Assembly: GCF_024385605.1 (NCBI RefSeq) | Contig: NZ_JANFOJ010000021.1 | Location: 1 to 55,639 of the forward strand | Direction of reading: 5' to 3' | Source of the DNA: Sporolactobacillus sp. STSJ-5 | GTDB lineage: Bacteria; Bacillota; Bacilli; Bacillales; Sporolactobacillaceae | Length of the DNA: 55,639 nucleotides | In this document: piece after piece, positions 1 to 8,009 of the stretch | Layout of the letters: every line of letters begins with the position of its first letter | Position numbering within the stretch: position 1 is the first letter of the stretch | Translations under genes and position numbers: made by a program | The notes under the pieces: model-generated | Told to the model about the DNA's origin: nothing | The model's database searches: none | What the model saw: only the letters and a program-made list of their open reading frames with translations

Positions 1-67
1 ATGGAGAGAGGCAGGAAGTCATCGATGATGGCAGCCTGTTTCTTATTATATTTTATTATGTGAACCC

Positions 68-96
68 TTCCATGATAATGGAGAGTACATTATAAT
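68..96 (+). promoter_or_regulatory. Promoter of the tRNA-Asn/tRNA-Thr unit
   Basis: TTCCAT (68-73) and TATAAT (91-96) are 17 bases apart, a good sigma-A spacing, about 25 bases upstream of the first tRNA. A short inverted repeat, TCCAT/ATGGA, lies in the -35/spacer part. Bases 1-67 before it hold no recognisable gene. Confidence 0.6.
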
Positions 97-121
97 ATAC
101 ATATCATTTTAACTTAAGTAT

Positions 122-196
122 TCCACAGTAGCTCAGTGGTAGAGCAATCGGCTGTTAACCGATCGGTCGTAGGTTCGAATCCTACCTGTGGAGCCA
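122..196 (+). tRNA. tRNA-Asn (GTT)
   Basis: The acceptor arms TCCACAG and CTGTGGA pair, the anticodon loop reads GTT, the T arm carries GGTTCGAATCC, the discriminator is G193 and CCA is encoded. The G discriminator is useful when reading the T-box at 9688-9963. Confidence 0.96.
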
Positions 197-198
197 AT

Positions 199-272
<74 letters not shown>

Positions 273-307
273 TAAAGCACAACGTATAGAGGTAAGTTAT
301 AGTTTTT

Positions 308-354
308 AAGGCCGCCTTTCACAATAAATGAAATTGTGAAAGGCGGCCTTTTTT
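308..354 (+). terminator. Intrinsic terminator of the tRNA pair
   Basis: A perfect 18-bp stem (308-325 with 333-350) with a 7-base loop is followed by T residues. It ends the tRNA transcript. Confidence 0.93.
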
Positions 355-517
355 CACACGTAAAGAAAGTATAAGATTTTGTCCCGTATTTAAACGAATA
401 AACCAGTGTCTTGGCCGAGAATCAAAGCAGAGATGCGCCCGCGGTCGCGCTCAGTTGATGCGAGCAACCGAAGTGATGATTCAGCACTGTAAAGACACAA
501 ACCAATACTAAAAAAAA
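355..517. other. Intergenic stretch without a gene
   Basis: No open frame with an SD and no clear RNA fold is seen. A GC-richer patch around 430-460 stands out from AT-rich flanks. It leads directly into the repeat element at 518-634. Confidence 0.4.
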
Positions 518-634
518 GGAACTTTCGCAAGTGTAAAGGAGCTTTCGCTAAATACGCATACGTCCTGTATGCAACGCGAAAGCCATCACATCCTGTGAAA
601 TTAAGGACCGGGCGTTTTTTGCCCGGTTTTTCTT
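518..634 (+). repeat. Double-hairpin intergenic element, copy A, with terminator-like tail
   Basis: Three hairpins follow each other. The first has an outer stem TTTCGC/GCGAAA and an inner stem GCATAC/GTATGC closing a GTCCT loop. The second is TCACA-TCC-TGTGA. The third is ACCGGGC (607-613) with GCCCGGT (621-627) followed by TTTTTCTT, which reads as a plus-strand terminator. A diverged copy with the same order lies at 29672-29788. It could be a small RNA or a mobile intergenic repeat; sequence alone does not decide. Confidence 0.65.
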
Positions 635-721
635 ATTTTAGAAAAGATTTAATTTAAACACTCTAAAAAACGGAGAAAACATTCCGCTTTTTAATTTTGT
701 CCATTTATTTTGCCTAGTTCC

Positions 722-776
722 TTTACAAAATAAACGAAAAGCGTATAATCAAAATAAAAGTAAGTACGTACTTACT
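722..776 (+). promoter_or_regulatory. Promoter with perfect 18-bp palindromic operator
   Basis: TTTACA (722-727) and TATAAT (744-749) are 16 bases apart. The expected start site falls on the perfect palindrome AGTAAGTACGTACTTACT (759-776). A repressor bound there would block initiation. The TetR-family gene at 2921-3496, last in the same unit, is the natural candidate, which implies autoregulation. Confidence 0.85.
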
Positions 777-810
777 CATAATAAAATATGTGAAGTGAAA
801 GGAAGATTGG

Positions 811-1932
811 ATGAACACATTAGAACAAGAAATTCAGAATCGATTAACGAAGTGTCGGGAAAAATTAGTTGAACGCAATCTGGAGGCCTACGTCATTACA
901 GATTCTGAAGACATATGGTACCTGACAAACATTAATTACAGTCCCGAACAACGGCCATTTTTCTTAATTGTGTTTGCTAATCAGGATCCGCTATTCATTG
1001 TTCCTAAATTGGAAGAATCTCATGTTCAGGTCCCTTACTTTAAGTACACGATTGATACTTATTTTGATGTCACGGCGAAAAAGGGTCAGAACTGGTTCGA
1101 AGTAGTGACACGACATCTTGTTAACGTGAATCATGTCGGTGTAGAAGATAATGTACCGTGGTATCTGACTTATCAAACGGGTGACATAAATTGGACTCCT
1201 GGAGAGATCATTAAACAATTGCGAACCATTAAAAGCGACTATGAACTGGACAAAATTCAAGTCACGGCGAAAGTATGTAGTGATGTGGTTTGTCAAACGT
1301 TGGCTACGGTGCATACAGGCTCCAATGTGCTCGACTTGTACATGCTGCCGCATAAAACGCAAAGTGAAGTGATCAGCAAAAATTTTAGTTTAACGAATCG
1401 AATTACCAATGGTGTCTGGCCGGCTAGTTATAGCTATATGCCGCATAGCATTCCTGCAATGGACGCGCAGGTTTCAAAAGGTCCCAATGTGAATGTCGCT
1501 ACTTTTAAATTAGCGGGATATGCCGCAGAATGTGAGCGAACGTTCTTTACAGAGGATCCTACTTCCGAAGAACAGCGGCACTTTAATCAAATGATGCAGG
1601 CACGTAAAATTATGCTGGACATGATTCGTCCTGGTGTCAAAGCCAGCGAGGTTGAACAAGCAGTTTATAACTATGTGGAGGAACAAGGTTTAACTCAACA
1701 CTTATTACACCGACCCGGGCACGGGATTGGCTTAAATAATCATGAGGAACCGACACTATCATTTGGTAATGATACGCGATTACAAAAGAATATGGTTGTT
1801 TCCGTGGAACCTGGTTTGTATTTTGACGGACAGGGTGGATACCGTCATTCAGACACTGTCTGTATCACTGACAATGGTTATCGATTCATGACTCAGGCAC
1901 CGGACCAGCTGAATGAACTTATCTTGAAATAA
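811..1932 (+). CDS. Creatinase/prolidase-like M24 family protein with altered metal site
   Basis: This 373-residue protein has the two-part layout of M24 enzymes: an N-terminal creatinase-type domain (about 1-135) and a C-terminal pita-bread domain. GHGIGL (about 305-310) and VEPGLY keep one His and one Glu ligand. The two Asp ligands of true aminopeptidases are not visible: the usual G-Y-x-x-D-I-T-R-T reads GYAAECERT, and the partner Asp upstream is missing. The last Glu position reads RHSDT instead of R-I-E-D-T. An Xaa-Pro peptidase activity is therefore doubtful; a metal-independent C-N hydrolase like creatinase is an alternative. It is first in a unit with yitT-like and tetR genes. The ATG start follows a GGAAG SD. 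Confidence 0.85.
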   Translation: MNTLEQEIQNRLTKCREKLVERNLEAYVITDSEDIWYLTNINYSPEQRPFFLIVFANQDPLFIVPKLEESHVQVPYFKYTIDTYFDVTAKKGQNWFEVVTRHLVNVNHVGVEDNVPWYLTYQTGDINWTPGEIIKQLRTIKSDYELDKIQVTAKVCSDVVCQTLATVHTGSNVLDLYMLPHKTQSEVISKNFSLTNRITNGVWPASYSYMPHSIPAMDAQVSKGPNVNVATFKLAGYAAECERTFFTEDPTSEEQRHFNQMMQARKIMLDMIRPGVKASEVEQAVYNYVEEQGLTQHLLHRPGHGIGLNNHEEPTLSFGNDTRLQKNMVVSVEPGLYFDGQGGYRHSDTVCITDNGYRFMTQAPDQLNELILK

Positions 1933-1962
1933 AAAAGCAAGATAACGTTAATTAATGGCTTG

Positions 1963-1991
1963 AAAACCCACATCATGTGGGCTTTTATTTT
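1963..1991 (+). terminator. Intergenic hairpin terminator
   Basis: CCCACA (1967-1972) pairs with TGTGGG (1976-1981), flanked by AAAA and a CTTTTATTTT tail. It probably gives partial termination between the M24 gene and the membrane protein gene, which then share the operator at 759-776 only in part. Confidence 0.7.
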
Positions 1992-2042
1992 GGTTACTAT
2001 GCTAATGGACAGTTAGCTGCAATTTTTTAGTAGAGAGGAAAA

Positions 2043-2897
2043 ATGAAAATGAAAGCAACAATGACCCATACGCGTAAATTCAGTTTTGCTGTTTTGTATG
2101 GTTTGCTATCTGCCATTGGCATTAATCTTTTTTTGAGCCCGGCCAACGTCTATTCAATTGGCATACCTGGAATTGCTCAACTATTGAACGGTATACTATC
2201 GATGGTCGACATTAATTTAAGTATTAGCACGCTTGTGGTTATAATGAATATCCCCTTGGTCTTGGCAGCCTGGTACTTATTTGGGTTAAACTATACGATG
2301 TATTCATTAATTGCAGTGTTTTCAAATGTTATTTTCTTGCAAGTTATTCCACAAGCACCCATTTTGTCTGAACGAATTACCAATGCCATTGTTGGAGGAA
2401 CGATCATTGGAATTGGCGTTGGGTTATGTTTTCGCAACGGATTTTCTACAGGCGGAACAGATGTGTTCGTGAGCTACGTACAGCAGCGCTTTAAGAAAAA
2501 AATAGGCTTTATCAATACAGTGATTAACGGCAGTATTTTGCTGACGACCGGTTTGTTTTTTGGAATTGCTGGGGCAACGTACAGTTTAATTAGTATGGTA
2601 ATTACAAGTTTTATTATGGATAATATTTATATTCAGCAAAAAAATATGACGGTCTTCGTTTTTACAAAGAATCCGCATCAAATCATAGAACGATTGAAGA
2701 ACTTTGCACATGGTGCTACCTTATTTAAGGGAACCGGTATTTATTCTCAGCAAGAAACAGACATGATCATTGTTATTGCTCAAAGAAGTCAGTTATTCTT
2801 TTTAAAAAGGCTGGTTACTTCCTGTGATCCAAGGGCCTTTGTCAGTGTTCAAAGGGCAGACTATTTAATCGGTAACTATATACAAAAATATGACTAA
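2043..2897 (+). CDS. YitT-family membrane protein
   Basis: This 284-residue protein has about five hydrophobic segments in the first 185 residues (for example FAVLYGLLSAIGINLFL near the start) and the conserved GFSTGGTDV loop near residue 140. A soluble C-terminal domain of the DUF2179 type follows (about 200-284, containing GTGIYSQQETDMIIVI). Proteins of this family are integral membrane proteins; no transport substrate is firmly known. It sits between the M24 gene and the tetR gene and may supply or export what the M24 protein acts on. The start follows a GAGAGGAAAA SD. Confidence 0.88.
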   Translation: MKMKATMTHTRKFSFAVLYGLLSAIGINLFLSPANVYSIGIPGIAQLLNGILSMVDINLSISTLVVIMNIPLVLAAWYLFGLNYTMYSLIAVFSNVIFLQVIPQAPILSERITNAIVGGTIIGIGVGLCFRNGFSTGGTDVFVSYVQQRFKKKIGFINTVINGSILLTTGLFFGIAGATYSLISMVITSFIMDNIYIQQKNMTVFVFTKNPHQIIERLKNFAHGATLFKGTGIYSQQETDMIIVIAQRSQLFFLKRLVTSCDPRAFVSVQRADYLIGNYIQKYD

Positions 2898-2920
2898 GTA
2901 ACATTTAAAAGGAGTATTTT

Positions 2921-3496
2921 ATGACTAAAGAAGACACCAGACATAAAATTTTACAAGCTTTCACCGGACTGGTCATTAAGCACGGGTATGAGTCTACAAC
3001 GACACAAAAAATTGCCCAAGACTCTTCGGTAAGTGAAAACACCGTATTTCGACATTTTAAGGATAAACGCGGCTTATTAAATGCCTTGCTTACCGAGTAC
3101 CTAATGGATTTAAAAGACTTACAAAGTTATTGTAAGCTTACAGAAAACCTAGAAGAAGATCTTCTACAAATAGCCACGAACTACCAGACTTTTATGAGCA
3201 AGCATGAGGCAATTGTTATGACTGGTTTGAGAGATTCACTTCATTTGCCGGAAGTTCGTGAAGCTAGTGAACAAATTTCACTTTATTTCAAAGAATTGAC
3301 TGGAAACTATTTAACTCAAATGAAGGATAAAGGAAGAATAGCGAAAGTAGTAGACGTCAAAACGCAAGCCATTAATTTTGTTTGGATTAATTTCGGCTAT
3401 TTTATGACTCGCAAAAATAGACCAGCGCAATTGAATATTTCAGAATTACAACAGCACATTGGAGCATTTATTTTGGGGTTATCAACTCCTCAATAA
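2921..3496 (+). CDS. TetR/AcrR-family transcriptional regulator
   Basis: This 191-residue protein has an N-terminal TetR helix-turn-helix (TTQKIAQDSSVSENTVFRHF, about residues 26-45) and a variable ligand-binding C-terminal part. It starts with ATG behind a clear AAAGGAG SD, 23 bases after the yitT-like gene, so both are likely cotranscribed. It is the probable repressor for the perfect palindrome at 759-776, in front of the first gene of the unit. The ligand is unknown; a small nitrogen compound related to the M24 protein would fit but is inference. Confidence 0.9.
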   Translation: MTKEDTRHKILQAFTGLVIKHGYESTTTQKIAQDSSVSENTVFRHFKDKRGLLNALLTEYLMDLKDLQSYCKLTENLEEDLLQIATNYQTFMSKHEAIVMTGLRDSLHLPEVREASEQISLYFKELTGNYLTQMKDKGRIAKVVDVKTQAINFVWINFGYFMTRKNRPAQLNISELQQHIGAFILGLSTPQ

Positions 3497-3537
3497 CTCA
3501 ATCAAAAGGCTGCCTATATTCATAATCCGTAGAAATC

Positions 3538-3566
3538 AAAAAGGGCTATAAAATAGCCCTTTTATT
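3538..3566. terminator. Bidirectional terminator between convergent genes
   Basis: AAAAAGGGCT pairs with AGCCCTTTT around a short AT loop. It has T-runs on both strands, so it can end the tetR transcript from the left and the minus-strand gene from the right. It overlaps the last codons of the minus-strand gene. Confidence 0.85.
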
Positions 3567-4236
3567 TATAAACGGATTCAGGAATCTTTATGAAGAGATA
3601 TCCATCAGGATAGGATTTGATTTCACCGTCTTGAAAAACGAGATAGATGCCATGATCATACAATGAGATTTGCGTATCTTTGTTCACTGTAAAATCACTT
3701 AATTTTGAAACCGATTTGGCATAGGGTTCATGCGTACTCAAATAATTAAAAGCATAGTTCTTCACTTTTTTATACTGAGCAGAGGTTTTAAGAATATCTT
3801 TAATTTCATACTGCTGTCCTGTAGATAGATCAAAATTGTATAGGGTTACGTAGTCGCTTCCGTTTGATCCGCCGGTATACATATAATCGCGATATAAAAT
3901 ACTTAGCTTGCCGTTCTTATTATTTATTACGTTATAAGCGGAGTTATAAGAATAGTGAGAATTACCATCTTTAGTAAACGTTTCGGCTCTTTTTAGATTT
4001 AGAGCACTCTTGTAGGAATTTTGAGCCGCTTTTTCCAGCATTTCATTAATTCTTGCGGCAGCTTTTTTGTTGATTCCGTGGACTTGAGGGTACAGCAGCA
4101 ATCGTTCGCCATTATATTTATGTTTTGTGAAACGGGGAACAGAGGTTTCCTGATGCTGTACAGCTGTAAATAAGTAGATTAAAAAGGCAATGAAAACTAG
4201 AGCCAAAGCTGTCAAAAAGAATACACGACGTTTCAA
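3562..4236 (-). CDS. Membrane-anchored protein with DUF4163/DUF3298 (RsiV/PdaC-like) domains
   Basis: I place the start at a TTG (4236) because it follows AAAGGGTGG at good spacing; an upstream in-frame ATG at 4347 has no SD and would add 37 unrelated residues. The 224-residue product opens with one membrane segment (VFFLTALALVFIAFLIYLF). An extracytoplasmic part follows, with a DUF4163-like stretch (YPQVHGINKKAAARINEML) and a DUF3298-like stretch (GGSNGSDYVTLYNFDLSTG). These domains occur in RsiV and peptidoglycan deacetylase PdaC, but no anti-sigma or catalytic domain is present here. The function is unknown; a cell-envelope role is likely. Confidence 0.8.
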   Translation of the reverse strand: MKRRVFFLTALALVFIAFLIYLFTAVQHQETSVPRFTKHKYNGERLLLYPQVHGINKKAAARINEMLEKAAQNSYKSALNLKRAETFTKDGNSHYSYNSAYNVINNKNGKLSILYRDYMYTGGSNGSDYVTLYNFDLSTGQQYEIKDILKTSAQYKKVKNYAFNYLSTHEPYAKSVSKLSDFTVNKDTQISLYDHGIYLVFQDGEIKSYPDGYLFIKIPESVYK

Positions 4237-4553
4237 TGTAACCACCCTTTGCACGATTTTTTCAAACGAGCGACAAACATAGAGAAGCAGCACCAAGAAA
4301 ATGGAATGAAGCAAACGATGTGCGCAAGTCTCCAATTGAAAAGTCATTATCTCATAGAATCGGTAGACAAAGAGAATTAAGGTGAAGATTTATATATTTG
4401 CGTATCTGAGCTATTGAGTTTTAATCGACCGGATCAACCTCGCATTAAATTAAAGAGAGCGCTTGATTCAGGTCCAAATAGAAACGAAGCCGCCCCATTC
4501 TCGAGGGCGGTTTTTGGCGCTTATAATGTTCTTCAGTTCGAATTTCGATGTGT
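4237..4553. other. Intergenic stretch, no gene
   Basis: It holds the 5' region of the minus-strand gene and one plus-strand terminator-like hairpin (4489-4515). No frame with an SD was found. Confidence 0.4.
4489..4515 (+). terminator. Orphan plus-strand terminator
   Basis: CCGCCC (4490-4495) pairs with GGGCGG (4505-4510) and is followed by TTTTT. No plus-strand gene precedes it, and on the minus strand there is no T-run to serve the tetR gene that ends at 4554. Confidence 0.65.
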
Positions 4554-5150
4554 TCAGCGTTTTTCATTCATTTGAAACAAGGGCATGAGGAGGGTATCTA
4601 CCATCTCAGTAACCGCAGTTTTTGTCAACGTTCCATGGGTAAGGAGTTCATTAATAAAAAGCAGCGTCGGCAGATTTTTCATACGATCAGTGATTGTGTC
4701 CGGATTAATTTCTCCTCGGGCTGCGGCGTTTGCTAAAATCGTGTCAAGAGATTGACGAATTATGTTTTTCGAATTTGCTGCCATGAAGAGCTTATCAATT
4801 GCTTCACCAATCTGGTCTGAAATCAGCCCTCGAATTGTCTCCTGTCCCAATGAAGAAAAGGCGGCAACCGGAGCGGATAACAAAGTAAGAAGATCTGTAC
4901 GTAAATCGCCGGTGTCCGGTGTTGAAAAGTCTACTTTTGGACCGAATTTTTTAAAGGCGGCAACGACGATCAGTGCCTTTTTCGGCCATCTCCGATATAA
5001 AACGGTTTTGGTCGTTCCCGCCGCAGCAGCAATGCCCTCAATCGTTAATTTTTGATAGCCTTCCTCTTGGAGCTGCTGCCAGGCAGCGGTTAATAAGGCA
5101 TCCTCAAGTTCCGTGCCACGTCGTCTTGACTTACGCTTTTGCTGATCCAT
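4554..5150 (-). CDS. TetR-family regulator of the adjacent efflux pump
   Basis: This 198-residue protein has a basic N-terminus (KRKSRRRG), a TetR helix-turn-helix (LTIEGIAAAAGTTKTVLYRR, about 35-54) and a C-terminal domain resembling the TetR_C_33 type. It starts with ATG behind a GGGAG SD. It is divergent from the MFS gene at 5251, with a 100-base intergenic region carrying a perfect palindrome (5210-5225). This is the standard layout of a drug-responsive repressor that controls an efflux pump and itself. The inducer cannot be read from sequence. Confidence 0.92.
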   Translation of the reverse strand: MDQQKRKSRRRGTELEDALLTAAWQQLQEEGYQKLTIEGIAAAAGTTKTVLYRRWPKKALIVVAAFKKFGPKVDFSTPDTGDLRTDLLTLLSAPVAAFSSLGQETIRGLISDQIGEAIDKLFMAANSKNIIRQSLDTILANAAARGEINPDTITDRMKNLPTLLFINELLTHGTLTKTAVTEMVDTLLMPLFQMNEKR

Positions 5151-5209
5151 TTTTTTCTCCCAAATTAAACTTGCTTTTTCTTATTTTTTATTATAGCATA
5201 AATTATATT

Positions 5210-5225
5210 AGATACGGCCGTATCT
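5210..5225. promoter_or_regulatory. Palindromic TetR operator AGATACGGCCGTATCT
   Basis: A perfect 16-bp palindrome lies between the divergent tetR and MFS genes, 25 bases before the MFS start. GATACGGnCGTATC-type sites are typical of this TetR group. An AT-rich promoter region lies on its left side. Confidence 0.85.
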
Positions 5226-5250
5226 TAAATTGGTGAAGGGATAACAAACA

Positions 5251-6708
5251 ATGAATAATGGAATAAGCAAAACAAGCAATTTAAATCAAGTGATCGCAAT
5301 CAGTTTCATTTTGGTACTTGGTGCCTTGGCACCGATGCTCGATACCACCATGGTCAATATCGCTGTCAATTCAATTATTGCAGATTTTCATACCACGGTT
5401 TCATCAGTCCAGTGGGTGGTTACTGCTTATGTACTAGCAATTGGGATTGCGGTACCCATCGCAGGCTGGGCCATTGACTGGATAAGCGGCAAAACCTTGT
5501 ATTTAGGCGCTTTAGTTTTATTTTTGTTAGGTTCAGTAGTCGCAGGTTTTTCGGGGAGCTTATGGCTTCTTGTCGTCAGTCGAATTATTCAGGGAGCGGG
5601 AGCAGGAATGATTATGTCTGCTCTTTCAACATTAATTGTACGTGCAGCGGGCGGTGAAAATCTTGGGAAATTAATGTCGATCGTAGGTCTTCCGGCCGTT
5701 TTTGCTCCGATACTTGGGCCGACAATCGGTGGTTTAATTATCGATCACCTAGACTGGCACTGGATTTTCTATATTAATATCCCAATTGCTCTATTCTCCA
5801 TTATTCTTCTGCTTTGGAAATCGCCGAAATTTACACCGGAAGAACGGGGAAAACGTCTCGATTGGATTAGTGTGATCTTGTTTGCCGGAACGTTTACGGA
5901 ATTGATTCTTGGGATTACTAAGGTCAGCACGACAGGTAAATTTTTTGAAAGCCAGGTGATGGTGCCAATTTCCATCGGTACGGGTCTGCTGATTCTCTAT
6001 GTCCTTTATGCATGGATCTGGCCAAAGCGCGCACTTGTCAGTCTCAGTCTTTTTAAACTGCCCAGTTTTTCGGCGTCGTCGCTTTTATTATTAATGTCTG
6101 GTATTACGATCAATGGAGCAATGCTTCTTTTACCGCTGTACTATCAGAATATTAGAGGAGCAAGTGTCGTCTGGACGGGGATTTATTTAATTCCGCAAGG
6201 CATCGGTATGCTGCTAACTAGAACCCAAGTTGGCAAAATAACGGATCTGATAGGTGCAAAATGGGTCGTCATGTCAGGTATTTTCATATCGGTGCTCGCC
6301 ACAATACCGTTCGCATTTGCTGACCAGCACACATCGCAATGGCTGCTGCTTCTCGCTCTTTTCTTTCGCGGGGCGGGTCAAGGAGCGATGATGATTCCAA
6401 TTATGGCAGATGCGTACACGGGATTGTCAAAAAGACAGATTCCTGAGGCGACGATCAGTACGCGGATGCTTCAAAATATCGGCGGGGCATTCGGTACGGC
6501 AATCCTTGCCACCGTTGTGCAGCATCATTTGTCCGGCTCTGTTCCTAGCTTGACCCATATTTCAGGAGCGTACAATGCCGCATTTGTTTGGTCAATTGTG
6601 AGTACTCTGGTCGCCGCCATTCCCGCTTGGTTCTTAAGTTCAAGAAACAACAAGGCAAGGATTGAAAAGAGAGAGAACAGATTTTCCGTGACAGCAAAGC
6701 CTCGTTAA
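5251..6708 (+). CDS. MFS multidrug exporter, DHA2 (14-TMS, EmrB/QacA) family
   Basis: This 485-residue protein has the length and hydrophobic pattern of 14-helix drug:proton antiporters. Helix 1 carries LDTTMVNIAVNSI (the motif D1 region), followed by QWVVTAYVLA, and GAGAGMIMSALSTLIV leads to the motif C-like GPTIGGLIIDHLDWHWIFYIN. The ATG start lies downstream of an AAGGG SD. It is divergent from a TetR gene and preceded by the operator at 5210-5225, so expression is probably induced by a toxic compound. The substrate range is unknown. Confidence 0.93.
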   Translation: MNNGISKTSNLNQVIAISFILVLGALAPMLDTTMVNIAVNSIIADFHTTVSSVQWVVTAYVLAIGIAVPIAGWAIDWISGKTLYLGALVLFLLGSVVAGFSGSLWLLVVSRIIQGAGAGMIMSALSTLIVRAAGGENLGKLMSIVGLPAVFAPILGPTIGGLIIDHLDWHWIFYINIPIALFSIILLLWKSPKFTPEERGKRLDWISVILFAGTFTELILGITKVSTTGKFFESQVMVPISIGTGLLILYVLYAWIWPKRALVSLSLFKLPSFSASSLLLLMSGITINGAMLLLPLYYQNIRGASVVWTGIYLIPQGIGMLLTRTQVGKITDLIGAKWVVMSGIFISVLATIPFAFADQHTSQWLLLLALFFRGAGQGAMMIPIMADAYTGLSKRQIPEATISTRMLQNIGGAFGTAILATVVQHHLSGSVPSLTHISGAYNAAFVWSIVSTLVAAIPAWFLSSRNNKARIEKRENRFSVTAKPR

Positions 6709-6762
6709 ATGGATTTTTTAAACATTAGACGTTCAAACGGCTGGACGTTTAAGGGCAGTAGG

Positions 6763-6809
6763 ACCACTTTTCGCAGTTACGATACACGAAACCGCGAGGA
6801 GTGGTTTTT
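6763..6809 (+). terminator. Terminator of the MFS gene
   Basis: ACCACTTTTCGC pairs with GCGAGGAGTGGT across a 20-base interior, followed by TTTTTATTGTG. The stem has two mismatches. Confidence 0.65.
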
Positions 6810-6854
6810 ATTGTGTTTTTTTGATCAAATCACATAAGAAAATGAAAAAAACAC

Positions 6855-7006
6855 TTGATATATAATTAAACACAGTGGTATAGTATGAATAATAATCCTT
6901 CTGTTAAAATAAAGCTCACCATCTTCTCTGCATTTCTGCAGAGAACTTTTTTATTCATTAATGATGATAAGGAAGCTAATGACCACTGTGAAAAGGGGAT
7001 GACGAT
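6855..7006 (+). promoter_or_regulatory. Promoter and structured leader of the FbpB-like gene
   Basis: Promoter choices are TTGATA (6855-6860) with TATAGT (6879-6884) at 18 bases, or a TGATATATA extended -10. CACAGTGGT (6871-6879) is exactly complementary to ACCACTGTG (6982-6990), which touches the SD AAAAGGGG. A terminator hairpin lies between the two arms (6925-6952). If the upstream -10 is used, both arms are in the RNA and could switch between termination and read-through, or control SD access. No convincing Fur box was found. Confidence 0.55.
6925..6952 (+). terminator. Leader terminator or attenuator hairpin
   Basis: TCTCTGCA (6925-6932) pairs perfectly with TGCAGAGA (6937-6944), followed by AC and six T. 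It lies inside the leader, 55 bases before the small gene at 7007, so it would end transcripts before the gene unless overcome. Confidence 0.75.
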
Positions 7007-7141
7007 TTGAGAAAAAAACTAAGGTATCGTCAATTGATTCAAACCAATAAAAAAGAAATTTTGAGTAGCAAGCATGATCTGGATCGGATTGACATGATTA
7101 TTGACCAGAGACGCGTAAAAAAGAGAGGAAGTTCGCATTAA
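7007..7141 (+). CDS. FbpB-like small basic protein
   Basis: A 44-residue protein starts with TTG, eight bases after the SD AAAAGGGG. Its pattern, MRKKLRYRQLIQTNKKEIL followed by a charged helix (DLDRIDMIIDQRRVKKRG), matches the Fur-regulated basic protein B family. In that family, members act with the FsrA small RNA in iron sparing in Bacillus subtilis. That link is family knowledge; here no Fur site could be seen. The leader contains an attenuator-like hairpin, so control may be by transcript termination. Confidence 0.72.
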   Translation: MRKKLRYRQLIQTNKKEILSSKHDLDRIDMIIDQRRVKKRGSSH

Positions 7142-7211
7142 CCGTAAAATATATTTTTTATTATTCATGTGGTAGACTTGACGAAAAATAGTTGATGGGG
7201 TGAATGAGACT

Positions 7212-7844
7212 GTGGTTGACTCGATTACTTTAATCAGTTTTTCACTGGTAGCTTTGGGAATTGTATGTGCACCCGGACCAAATATGATGTATCTCGTATC
7301 CTGTTCTCTGACTCAGGGCAAGAAAGCTGGTTTCATTTCTTTATTGGGTGTTGTTACAGGGTTTATTGTCTATGTGATCGCGACAATTTTGGGACTTGAT
7401 TTTATCTTTAAAACGGTTCCTTTGCTTTATTCAGCCATCAAAATAGCAGGAATCATCTACTTGCTGTGGATGGCATGGAACGCCGTAAAGCCGGGTAGTC
7501 AGTCGGTCTTTGAACCTCATAATGTTCCTCATCATTCTCTGAAAAAACTCTATTTGAACGGATTAATGACGAATTTATTAAATCCCAAAATAGCGGTTCT
7601 TTACATCTCTCTGTTACCGCAGTTTGAGCATCCGCAAAATGGTCCATTAGCTTTGCAAATCGGAGTACTCGGGACCGCACAGATTATTATCAGCTTTTCT
7701 GTGAACTTATTAATTGTGTTCTTTGCGGGTCAAGTTTCCCAAATGTTAAGAGAGAGACCGGTATGGAAAAAGATTCAAAAATATTTCATGGCAACTGTTT
7801 TAGGACTATTGGCGTTAAACTTGGCATTTGTTAAAAACAAATAA
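7212..7844 (+). CDS. LysE/RhtB-family amino acid exporter
   Basis: I prefer the GTG at 7212, eight bases after GGGGTGA; an in-frame GTG at 7200 overlaps that SD. The product has about 210 residues and six hydrophobic segments. It has the RhtB-type N-terminal signature ALGIVCAPGPNMMYLVS followed by SLTQGKKAGFISLLGVVTG and, mid-protein, NLLNPKIAVLYISLLPQF. Members export neutral or basic amino acids and derivatives across the membrane. It stands alone with its own terminator; the substrate is unknown. Confidence 0.9.
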   Translation: MVDSITLISFSLVALGIVCAPGPNMMYLVSCSLTQGKKAGFISLLGVVTGFIVYVIATILGLDFIFKTVPLLYSAIKIAGIIYLLWMAWNAVKPGSQSVFEPHNVPHHSLKKLYLNGLMTNLLNPKIAVLYISLLPQFEHPQNGPLALQIGVLGTAQIIISFSVNLLIVFFAGQVSQMLRERPVWKKIQKYFMATVLGLLALNLAFVKNK

Positions 7845-7907
7845 ATTCCGTTGCTCTTTAACTCAAGGCTAGTGTTTTCATGCCACATCGTGTGAAATGC
7901 AAAAATC

Positions 7908-7937
7908 AAACCTTCGCTTAAATAAGCGGAGGTTTTT
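7908..7937 (+). terminator. Terminator of the LysE-family gene
   Basis: AAACCTTCGCTT (7908-7919) pairs with AAGCGGAGGTTT (7924-7935) with one mismatch, followed by further T. Confidence 0.85.
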
Positions 7938-8009
7938 AACTATTAGTTAATGCTTTCCCCTGTTCCAGCAGGAATGAACAACATACAGACTATAAATTGC
8001 GGACAATTC

